Source: Piscicola geometra (lineage: Eukaryota; Annelida; Clitellata; Hirudinida; Piscicolidae). Taken from it: DNA of 64,000 nucleotides. The position numbers were made by a program, and so were the translations under genes. Of the stretch, positions 48,481 through 64,000 are shown in pieces. Under the pieces are notes generated by a model. It was not told the DNA's origin. It saw only the letters and a program-made list of their open reading frames with translations, and did no database searches. The DNA lies in the NCBI GenBank assembly GCA_943735955.1, contig OX030956.1, positions 14,601,600-14,665,599 on the forward strand, written 5' to 3'. Positions within the stretch are counted from its first letter, which is position 1, and each line of letters starts with the position of its first letter.

Positions 48481-50384
48481 TCAGCTCACTTTTCAACTCA
48501 ATTTGTCTTTAAATTGCGATTAATTTTGTTTCTAATTGGCAATCGAAGGTTTTGTTTATTCGCTCATTTTTCAACTTAGTTTACCCTATTTAGGGGTTAT
48601 TTTTGTTTTTAAGTGGACTGCGAAGATTTTTATTTTTGATTTTTAGTGTTTTCTTTGGGTTTTTTAAATAATGAAAATAATGGAATATCAACATTTCTAA
48701 GTGAGTTTAATGATTTATTTTTTAAATGTTGAACAAATTCGTGAAATTAGAATTGGCAAGGCTCGAAGGAGCCCACTATCACGCTCAAACAGTTGCTGGA
48801 TTTGGCTTGAAACCATAAATAATTAAAATTAATTATCTTAAATAAACTAATTAATTTAATATTAATCTCATTCAAACATTTAAAACATTCTAAACCACAA
48901 TAAATCCTTAATAAGCTTTTTGAAAAAACACAAATTATTTGCCAAATCACAATGATGAAGCGGCTAAAGCGACTGTAGCCCGGGGCAGTGTTGGTTTAGG
49001 CGGTTGGATGGGTGGAAGGCTGTGCACAATGGCAGAGGCATTAGAGCATTGATGTCAAGTGCTTTGCTTATTGGGGTTACATCGCATCGTTCATCGATCT
49101 CATCGCAGGGTACTTTAGCGTTTAATTAATGATTTCGAATGTGGATACTCTTGCCTTAATCGAGTTTCGAGTGGATCTTTGACCTCTTAAGGGTCCCTAA
49201 CTCAACACATAAATAAATTATTTTTAAAACAATTTATTTTATAAAACTATTCGTAAAAATCTATATTCAGTGTTTTCCCATACATGTTTTTTTTCGTTCC
49301 CACAATAGCGTGAATTAGCGTGTTAGCGCTTTTCGTGGACACTTGAAAGGTGTAATTACTTGTGAAATGTCAACGAAACCAGCGTATGCTACTAGCATTA
49401 TCTTCATTAAGCGCACAATCTATCATTATATCTTGCTGTGGGTTTTCGTGATAGTTGGGTTGGTGGTTAGATGGTGTGGCCGGGATAGTTCTTACTTGGT
49501 TTTTTGTTCTTAAAATGTTAATCATAGTGGGTTTTTATTATTCTTCAGTTGAAAAGAACTTCTAAAGTACATTTAAAATTCGAAGTTGAACTCAAACACC
49601 ACTCAAACCTCAAAAAGTAATCAACTAGCCTCACCAATCCCCATATTCCCATTTGTTAATCCGCTATTTCTTAACACCAAATACATTATTCCTCGTTAGG
49701 CATATAACTATCCACAACCCTAGTTACAAAACAAAAACGCAGACTACTTTGCAACCACCCCCTTCCTCATTTTCTACAACCACGGATTCCTTCAGCAACC
49801 CTTGCTGTTTTAACTTCCGACTTCTACTTGACTATAATTCTAAAGTATATATAACACTTACAATATAAACTTTAATATGAATATTTAATCTATAGATATA
49901 TGCATATTAAATGATTAAATGTGTAGACAAATACATGTATAATGTGTATACACGTACATACACAAACGCCGGCACGCATGCATACACACCAGGAAAGTCA
50001 AACTCCTAAGTGGCAGATAACAAGGGCACCGATCGGCATCATTATCATCACTATCGAGCAATCATCATCATTATCAACACTGCTACAATGAGTTATTTTA
50101 GTTTCTATAATCATTAATTAAGTTTCCACCATTCCCATAAAAGTTAAAAGTAATCATCTCCACACAAACTGACTTATAAGTTTTTCATTCATCGAAAAAA
50201 AAAAAACTTTGTAAGAAAAAAATATTTTGATATTTGAATTTTTAAAATTGAATCTACTCAGTTTTAAATCTTTAAAAAATATTATTTTTATTATTTCCTC
50301 CCTTCTATCCCCCCACCTCCTTCCCAAACCCGCACATAAATTCAACCTCTTAATTTGCCAGGCACCCGACCTGATCACAGCTAT

Positions 50385-50440
50385 CTCTGGGAGATTAATT
50401 AACCAATCAACTTCCATTCTAGTGTCACGTGACACGACTC
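50385..50440. promoter_or_regulatory. Candidate regulatory site cluster with perfect E-box palindrome
   Basis: GATTAATTAACCAATCAA (homeodomain-like cores and CCAAT) is followed by GTGTCACGTGACAC at 50422-50435, a perfect 14-bp palindrome around CACGTG. It lies in non-coding DNA about 3.9 kb upstream of the Emx ATG. Confidence 0.3.
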
Positions 50441-53400
50441 TTTGAGTCCCTCCATCCGATTAACCCCCTGTTAGCTTTTTGAGTCATGTTCTTTATTTTG
50501 AGGATTTTGATTTTTGATTTGTTAAAGTTTTTATTTATTTTTCATTAATATATTTATGATTTGAATTATTTTTACATCTATTTTTATTTACATTTTTGAT
50601 AAGAAAAGAAATAGGTTTTTTTTAATGTTTTCTGAAAAATTGTTTTAAATATTTTTATAAGTTATAGCTTAAAGGTTCTATAAAGAAATATTTTTTTGAA
50701 AAATATGAAAGTTTTAATGAGAAACTACTCATCTAGAAGTTTGAGCAATCATTCAGATCAAACAAACAACCTGTTAAAAATTATTCTCTCCTCAAACTTA
50801 ACCACTTACGATGACGCTTAATGCTGAGAAACTAATTAATTTGTAAGAGAACCAGTTTGGCCTTTGCTCTGTAGACAGTATATGACACATACGGGACATA
50901 AAAAACACAAATAAATAAATTTAAATTAAACTCAATATAATGGTTTCATAGTTTTAATGGACCAATCAAATTATTCAACTCTTCTTTCTTAACCCAAAAC
51001 CAAACTCCATATCTTATACTAGGTAAAATCAATGAACAATATGAAATACAACTAACAGGCATTAGAGACTGCAAGGCCGTTTGATCGGAACTTCTTAAGT
51101 ATTTAAGTCTCCTTTATGGAACTGCTTACCGCTGATTGGAACGTATTAAATGCATTTGTGCGTCCGAATCGTTATAGGGATTTGGCAAGTACTTACGCTC
51201 CCTCTTCAAAGATGCGAGCGTCTAAGGTGTGTACAAGAGTGGGATTAGTACGAATAGAGGGATGGAGGGGTCATTGGTGCGATACTTTGGTGGTGCGAGA
51301 AGTGCTAATGTGGGAGATTTACAGTTTGTCTGAATTGAACTTGGGATCGAATTATTCACACACCGGATGAATGGGTAAAGTAATACAACGCAAAATTAAA
51401 CTCCCATTAGAGCTAAAACTTACACAAACAACCAGGCATATCCACAAACACATAAACACACATACAGTGTCCAAGCGGTTAAGCCTTAAAGAACGAATAA
51501 TGAAACTAACTAGTCGCATTATTAACGACTCAAAGATGAAAGCTATACACACAATTACATACACCAAACACATACCCACAATATATACTGTATCGACTAT
51601 ATCTCACACCACGTGATTAGTGACCAGCTCCCTTAGAGTTGCAATTAAAAATTAAAACAAACTAAAAATAAAATAGCCTATAAATTTCTTGTTATAATTG
51701 CATGGAACGAACCCGTGTTGCTCATTACTTGAGTATATAACCAAGAAACGTGTTTTTCAATTGAAGAATCCCTTAGAAGCGATAAAGCTAGATTAATATT
51801 GATTTTAGAATTAGAAAGCAATCATTTGAAGATTGTACTTTCTCCTGCATTCATTCTGTCAGTCAATCGTAATTCGACAAATTGGAGTGATTAATTTGTA
51901 ATAAATGCCGACTGCTCTGCCAGCATTGGCTCTTTTTCCGATAGACCACGCCTCCAAATAGCTGCAAAATTAAATGTATGGGCTGTAATTGGTGATTATT
52001 TGAATTACGCAAGAAGTGATTTTGAAGCAATTGATTGGAAGTAAGGTGTTATTGCAACAATGACATCATCATCAAAATAATTAACTTCTTTTTATGTATA
52101 CTGATTAAATATTAATTTTGTTAAATAAAAATTATTTTACACATTTTTCGAGCATAAATTATATTGAATTAGTTGTATTCTTTATTCAAAATAAATTTTT
52201 TTAAATATATTAATTTTAAAAACTCTTGAACTAGCCGTTGAGAAATTTATTAATATTGTTATCACATATTTGTTTTGTCCCATTAGTGAATGTCTAAATT
52301 TGAAAATGGCACAAATTCTTGGAACTTTGCAACCACACAACCAGAAATTTTCAATTTTTTATTTCTTGAAAAATAGCACATTATATTCTAGAATAGATTT
52401 AAAGTTTGTTTTAAAAAAATCAATGATTGATTATTAATTTTCTATTGGCACATTCTTAAACGGAGCATATTCTCAAATGGGTCGGATCATATATCTCTAT
52501 CAATACCTTAAAAATTTCAATGTTGTCTTATAATTTGATCGTGAGACCATTGCTTGCTCACATTTTGTGCTAGACACAGAATTTCTATATATATGCATGA
52601 GGCTAAGAAATCTAATGTATAAATGGTTCAGAGATGATAGTTTAGTGAATTAAATTGGGTGTTCCCAACTTAAGGGTGTTTTTGTGAAAATAGATTAGAT
52701 TATTAGTTTTTAAAACCTGATAAACTCAACAAATTTCTAGATAAACTTTTTGAACTGATCAACAAAATAGTTAAAATAATCGTTTGAGTTTGAAACTATA
52801 AATTATATATTTTTTGAATTAGTGGATATTTAAATGAAGTTTTGAAACATCCAATTTGAAGCTAATTTTGCTTTTTAATTAATTTTCAATCAGCAAAATC
52901 CTAACACTGATGTGAATCACAGTTTGATAAAAGTCTAATAGGAAAATTCAAAAGCTTGACTTCTCAAAAAGGTTTTTGTCTTTTCAACTTACTTGATTTT
53001 AAATGTCTGGAGAAATAGCATTTAATTTTTAAACATATTTTTTTCGCTTTCTTTTTAAATCACTTCACCACCACCATTCCCATATACCATCATCATTTAA
53101 ACCACCGTCGCACCTTTAACAAAATCTTCATCATTACACCATCACCACTCCACTATCTAAATTGCATCGATCATTACGCCGCTTAAGTTGCCCTGTAATA
53201 GACACGTAATGGCTGGTCACAACGGTGCACTGCTTACATTATCAGTATTTTCTCATCATCATTTGAATGATTAGCCACTCATCTCATCACAAATGCACCT
53301 AATTTGCTTGCTGTATATGACTTGTTATTACAGGCCGTATTGATCTTTTCATTAGACTTGTTTTTCTGTTACAGCTAGTATTTCTTTGATTTTTTTCGGT

Positions 53401-54189
53401 GCAAATCTGCGTGATACTTGATGCAAAAAAATCCACAAATCAATAAAGCAGAATCTGTTATCTCTAAATATCATAATTAAGCGATTTGAATTAGTAACTA
53501 TTAATCTTACGTTTGAGATTATTGAATTATTTATTTAATTAAAACATAACTAACTGTGTTTATTACTTATCTATGTTATCACCTTAAAGAGAAGCCTACA
53601 TTTTAATTTTAAAGATTTTAACAAATCCAAAATGGTTTATTTATAGATTAATTTGACATTTTAGATACTCAACAAAATCTCAATAATACAAATGTCGAGA
53701 ATACGCAGTTTTGTCAACTAAGCAGCTTTTGAATTCACTGGAAATATCTAGCTATCAATTTTTAAATAGTTCTTAGTTAACTATTTTTATAAACTATAGT
53801 TTTAATATCATCGTCTACAGTGTCGATGATAAATACATCAAATAAAGTACTTATTGATTTGAAGAGAACGAATTGATAGCATATTTGATAATAACCTTGA
53901 TGAATTAATACATGCAAAAGTTATCATCTGCTTTCAACTATAATGCTAGTTAATTTTTGAAAACAGTTGTATGAAGAATAGTATTTTTCTTTCAGGGAAA
54001 GACGGAACGGTTTTGAAGAATAATTAAATAGGATTCTTGACGAAACTTGACTACAAATTGTCAAGCAAACTGGAGTCGGTATCCAGTTAGCCAGTGGCTT
54101 GCCCAGAAAGAAACAACAGAAATTAACAAGCATAAAAAACGAAAGATAACACCCCGAAACATAGGGCAAAAACTCCTATCCAAACAAAA

Positions 54190-54312
54190 GCAGGTAAACA
54201 CACATACACACAAACACACACACACAAACAAATAAACACACAAAAACAAACACACACACAAAAACAAACACACACACACAAACAAACACACACACACACA
54301 AACACACACACT
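54190..54312. repeat. (CA)n/(CAAA)n-rich block just upstream of the Emx ATG
   Basis: Interrupted CACACAAA repeats end 20 bp before the start codon, beside a possible acceptor (TTCATTCCAG at 54324). It is either 5' UTR or an intron end. Confidence 0.8.
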
Positions 54313-54332
54313 CGTCTTCATTCCAGTCGATA

Positions 54333-58976
<4,644 letters not shown>

Positions 58977-59127
58977 TTAAGAATTGTCAAAAATAGTTTT
59001 TAAATTCCTCTTTAGAGTGACAGGATGAAAGATCTTGTGGATTTGATGTCGTTATCAAAAGGCCTATGAATATTTGTGTTGTTTTGATGTTGTCCATAAT
59101 ATTACGCATGTTTGCATGTCGTTTCAA

Positions 59128-59133
59128 AATAAA
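59128..59133 (+). terminator. Candidate polyadenylation signal of Emx
   Basis: AATAAA lies about 150 bp after the Emx stop codon, in a GC-poor 3' region. Position fits a short 3' UTR. Confidence 0.45.
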
Positions 59134-59188
59134 CTTTTGCAAATTTTCAATATGATTTCATTCTTCCTAAGGTCATAAACATGTTATT

Positions 59189-59396
<208 letters not shown>

Positions 59397-61754
59397 CTAT
59401 ATTATTTATTTTATTAATAAAAATCGTTTTTGTTGTTTTCTTAAGAATGTGTTCTTGTATTTTCCAAAAGCTAGAAAAGACTTTTTCTCACATTTATTTC
59501 TGAATTAAATAGTTTTACTTTATTAATGTGATCTTAATATTTATACAAGTTTAGATGAATCCAAGAAACCTGCCTTTTATTTCTTAATATATTAGTAAAC
59601 ATTAATTATCTCTTAGTTAAGTTAGGTATATATTAATGATAATCTCAAAATAAAATTGTTTTAAAATTTAATGAACACTTGTTATATCATTTTATATTTA
59701 AAAAAATATTTTTTTATTTAATTTTTATTTAATTAACGCTTTTAACAATGCATGCTTTATAATAACCCGTTAGATTTACATTTTTAAATTTTCAGATTTT
59801 TCAATCAATTCCATCATCAATTTTCGATTTAAAAACTTCTCAGTGGTCAGAGCTTTCTGTGTGTTTAAGAAACCTTTTTCGAACAATGAATCGTTGTATT
59901 AATTTCAATTATGAAAAATCTTAAATAGATAAAAGGAGGCATGTGTGAAAATTACCATTAAAACAATATTTGCCCCAAAAAAATCTTTATAAAGTTTTTT
60001 TAAATACGAAAAAAATACCTCCGCGTTAAAAAATGGATTAGGAGTTTTCAATTGTCTTGAAGAAAAATAAAAATAATTGCATATTAAAACCATCTATAAT
60101 AAAACCACGAAACCTCTTTAAGGTTTGAAATGTCTTTAAATAAGTTTTTTTACTTTAAATAAAATTTAATAAAATTAAATAATCACTTCATAAAATGCAA
60201 CTATTAGTTGGGAGCGGTAGGCACAGGTGCAAAGGTTGCGAGACAAAGAGCTTAAGGAAGGAAGAGGCACACGTCGAAGAAAATCAATTGATAAATAAAT
60301 ACGAGCATCGTAAGCAAACACCACAAAAAGCAACAATTATGTGATTGAATGTTCTTTTCACTTTCGAAATTGCCACTATTATGCAATTCTCAATTATATT
60401 TTCCCGTAACTTCCTTGGTATGGGGTTTCAATCCCAAGTAATATTTTACGTTTTTTCATAGGTCGACTACTCAGACATTTCTTAAGAACAAAAATCAATG
60501 AAAAATAAAAATTCTCAAATTCCAAAGTGTCATTTCGAGAAATGTACTCAGCGATCAGGCATCATACAGTGATCGTATGAGAAAGGCAGAGATGCATCAA
60601 CTAAACGCACCTCTCATATGTCTGTATGGAACCAGTATATGGCAATAAAGCGAATATTTGTAGAAGGATAAACGTTTGATTAATTTTTCGACGTTCTATT
60701 TGTACAATTTAATGTGTACATTTGTCCCATGCATGCACACAGACAAAAGAACAAAGATATACACGCACACAAACACACATGCCTCTTAATTTGTCGGCTC
60801 TATAACTTAGAAAAACACCCAATCAATTAAAGAGACTTTCATTTACATTCCCACACACACTTGTCTGGGTGGTTATATATCGAATATAATGTCAAAGGCT
60901 CATCTGGGTCTTCGCCATCGCAGTTACCCACTCTTCCGAAATTACTCTTGTGAAGCCCTATGAAAAAAGAAAAATCTGAAATGAAGGACCTAGTACTTGT
61001 TATAAAAATGTATAATTATTAATTAGTACTGTTAAAGTTCATACAGTAGTTTTTGAATATATCATATTACAATTCAATTCTTATTTGGTTTTCAAAAAAA
61101 TCAATTTTAAATAAATTATTGGATATGGGATTAGTTTCTTCCAAAAGTTATAACTTGTTAATTGTTAATTTAGCTGAGCTGGTCTGTTTGCTGAAATGCT
61201 TAGTGTAGGATTTGTGTTATTTAAATAACAATTTACAATAATTTTATTAGTTTTTTTTAATTTTCAGCATTAAAAGTCGTTTTAAATGTTTTTTGACAAA
61301 ATTATAAAAACTAATATAATTTTACACTATTCGTATTCGATCGAATATTAAATCCTGGTACTTGGCACAACTCTAGTATTGATTTTATATTGCTAATTAA
61401 AATATTTATTTCACTATTTCATGAATTCAATTCTTTGATTCATCTCTTTCTTTTGAGATTTATCAATTTCTTCGGCTTAAGAACTATAGAAGCTTTACTT
61501 TTCTGGTTGTGTGGCAGTATTAAGAGATAATTAAATAAATAAAGAAATTAATTATAACAAGACAAAATTTTGTTTGTGTGTTGCATTGGGGACTTAAAAT
61601 TGATTAGTAATATTTACTTGACTTAAAATACTTTGAATAATTAAATTTGCTTTGAAAATTCTAATCTTTCTTCTTCGTTTGCCTTGGTTCTTTCAGTCGT
61701 GATATTTTCATTGCGCGTGTGTGTGGCTTTGGGCTTGTGTGTGTGTGGGTTCTA

Positions 61755-61890
61755 CAACTAATCCCTCCTATTAATTACCCGCGTAGTCAAACCAAAATGG
61801 ACCCCCGGTGTATTAACGTTATTGTTATGGAGGTTACTGGTGTTGCTGTCTAAAACTCGATTGTTAGTTTTGGATTAGCTCTGCTTTCTT
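61755..61890. promoter_or_regulatory. Candidate homeodomain-site cluster downstream of Emx
   Basis: ACTAATCCCTCC and TTGGATTAGCTC contain the TAATCC/GGATTA core bound by Otx/Bicoid-type (Lys50) homeodomains. CTATTAATTACCC holds a TAATTA core. The patch is GC-richer than its surroundings. Function is inference. Confidence 0.25.
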
Positions 61891-64000
61891 TCGGTTACTC
61901 TTAAACGTATTTGCTTTTAATAATTTATTAAAAAATTAAATTAACTTTTTTATTGGAAATTTATTAGTAGATTGTTTTATAGCAGACGAATATTGTATTT
62001 ATATTCTGTAAAACGAAAATTAAAAAAAAATAAACGAAAAATTAAGAAGAAAAAATAAAAACTATTATTTTTATCTTGAAAAAATAGTTAAACTATGCAC
62101 AAGAATTATTTTAATTATTTCAAACCTGGAAATTATTCGAAATTATGACCACTCGACTTGTGTTGGATGGTATTGTTCATTCCATATGGATTATAATGGG
62201 AGGGGAAGAGGTAGGTCGTAAAGCACAATCAGACATTTAAGATAAAGACATTTAATCATCCATTTCTCTTTCGACACTTTAACCTATTTATATATTCCAT
62301 AATTTGTATCAATAATTGCATATTTTGAGTGATTCATAAAAGTGCATTTCAGTTGTATGAATTATCGATAATTTATTGAAATTGTTTTGTTTTAAAATTA
62401 TGAACGTTTTAAAAACCTTTTCAAATTAAAATAGAAATATATAATATGTTTTCAAGCTGACTTCGTCTAAAAAGTCAATTTTCACAACACGGAAACCTTT
62501 TGAAATCCTTTTAGCCCTAAAACACTTCTAAAACCCATTCAAGCAAACAAAAGCTTCAAATATTTAAACTTAAAAGCTTTTTAGCCGATGTTAAAAGCGT
62601 TTAAAATAATAGATAAATAGTTTTTGAATTACGCAGACGAGCTTTTTAGTTTTTAAAAGCAATTAAATATAAAAGGATCAGTTTACATTATAAAACTTAG
62701 AGTTTTTTAAACAGCTTCAATAAAGAATCTGCTATTGTCTTAGATTTTTCTTGAAACAAGTTTTTCATAAATGGATCAATCGATGTTTAATTTTTTGAGC
62801 TAATGGCGGCTTAAGGTAAGGATCGAGGACACTTTTGTTTAACAATTTTTAGTGAAATGGAAGCGTGAAGACAGTTTGATTTTGATGTTAGGATTATAAT
62901 ACTTTTAGGTGGTTGTAGTAATGATCCTTCAGGGAATGGTGGTTGTAGGGGTACGGTTTGCGGTGATGGGGGTTATTGGGATAGAGTTAAATTAGTGCTT
63001 TTCTTATAAATCACCGTGTATTAAAGGGGCTTCAAGAAATGGGGGTTGTAGTGATAGTTGATCATGTGAAATGAGTTTTGAAAAAGTGATAAGAGCAATG
63101 TTGTTAACTTATTTCGTCATGCTGGTGGTGTTTATTGTGATTCAATTGTAAATCATTAGTACTAGCAATTTGTACAGCAGTAGAGTGAGTAGGTGGTCAA
63201 TCAATAGACTCTTACTCACTATTTTATTTTTAGTTCTTGATCATTGATTGGATAACTTTCGGAGTTGAATAACTGTGACTTTAGACTTCACTTCTAGGAT
63301 TTTAATAAACAAAAGAAAAATAACCCATTTCGAGAAATATTCAAAAGTGGCATCTAAAATAAGAATTTATCGTGGAAAGATTATTCCATGCAACTCTGCA
63401 TAAAATATTTGTACAAAAATTAAACTTTTTAACTCTTGTAGTTTTGATCTATTTACAAACATCAATTCATAATAACCAAGTCCTATAATATTTTCATCTT
63501 TTTCTATTTTTGGGTTGTATTTGAAAATCTCTCATACCTATTCAAATCTAAAATTACCTAAATATTGATTATTAGTTTTTTTAAATAATTCTATATAATG
63601 TTTATTTAAAGACGTTTAGAAGTGTTTTTAACTAGACACGCTCACACCGATTTCATGTTATTCACAAAAAGCGAATGTTTATTTTTAGTTCGTTGGAGTG
63701 ACTAGAGCTAAATGCCCACATTGAAGTGCAGCTGGTTTCTTGATCAATGATATGTAAACCAGGTTAAGAACCTATTTTAAGAATCTTTTTTATTTAATCG
63801 ATTTTTTTATTTTGCAAAAACCTATTTATTGTAGATTAATCAAACTAGTTTTTTAAAACTATTTATTTATTAAGTTTTGCATACTACCCAAAAAAACACT
63901 GTAAACGTATCATTCTAAAGCAATTTATAAAGTTTATATACTTTTATTCAGCTGTGGAATTCCCATCAAATGGGATAGAATAATTAAGTCTATACTAATC

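Larger units (their letters stand above)
46609..54332. other. Intergenic region between divergent DDX56 and Emx
   Basis: No coding gene seen over 7.7 kb. A minus-strand LINE tail lies at about 46.98-47.21 kb. GC-richer islands at about 47.78-47.95, 48.18-48.48, 48.96-49.15, 49.31-49.50 and 50.35-50.46 kb may be regulatory. The rest is AT-rich. Open frames here are short and without domains. Confidence 0.5.

Noticed and set aside
49653..49868. Small plus-strand frame downstream of a GC-richer island
   Set aside because: Low complexity, no recognisable motif and no exon borders.

Overview
This window is AT-rich (roughly 70% or more by eye) nuclear DNA of an invertebrate animal. Four protein-coding genes with introns can be assembled by reading conserved protein motifs across GT..AG junctions. 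A nuclear receptor with the ESCKA P-box (HR96/NR1J type, a bilaterian family) and an Emx/ems homeobox gene whose homeodomain continues TKHKR point to a bilaterian, probably a protostome. I cannot name the species. Exons are richer in GC than the introns and intergenic DNA, which helps to find them.

Layout. (1) About 0.9-24.2 kb, + strand: the 3' part of a gene for an immunoglobulin-superfamily adhesion protein; its start lies left of the window. Its Ig folds are interrupted by hundreds of residues of Asn/Lys/Gln/Ser-rich low-complexity protein carried in three giant exons. Its introns hold LINE relics, a piggyBac-type element (9.28-11.06 kb) and a composite hAT/LINE island (18.2-21.8 kb). (2) 24-34.4 kb: intergenic, with a tRNA-derived SINE and a second, nearly identical piggyBac copy in the opposite orientation (28.09-29.88 kb). 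(3) 34.48-39.19 kb, + strand: a complete HR96-like nuclear receptor, 8 exons, 519 aa, with an older piggyBac relic in intron 6. (4) 39.82-46.61 kb, - strand: a complete DDX56-type DEAD-box RNA helicase, 18 exons, 550 aa, converging on the receptor gene. Its introns are packed with simple repeats that often begin at the splice donor. (5) 46.6-54.3 kb: gene-poor DNA with GC-richer islands that may be regulatory for the next gene. (6) 54.33-58.98 kb, + strand: an Emx homeobox gene, 3 exons, 748 aa, with an unusually long N-terminus and a 750-bp CTA microsatellite in intron 1. (7) 59-64 kb: no coding sequence seen; a long AT microsatellite and a possible homeodomain-site cluster.

The four genes are unrelated (adhesion, lipid/xenobiotic-type transcription control, ribosome biogenesis, patterning) and do not form a functional cluster. 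The most unusual items are the adhesion protein with low-complexity inserts placed between conserved beta-strands, and the piggyBac family whose two same-length copies share the same internal defects and carry a 16-18 bp palindrome at three places.
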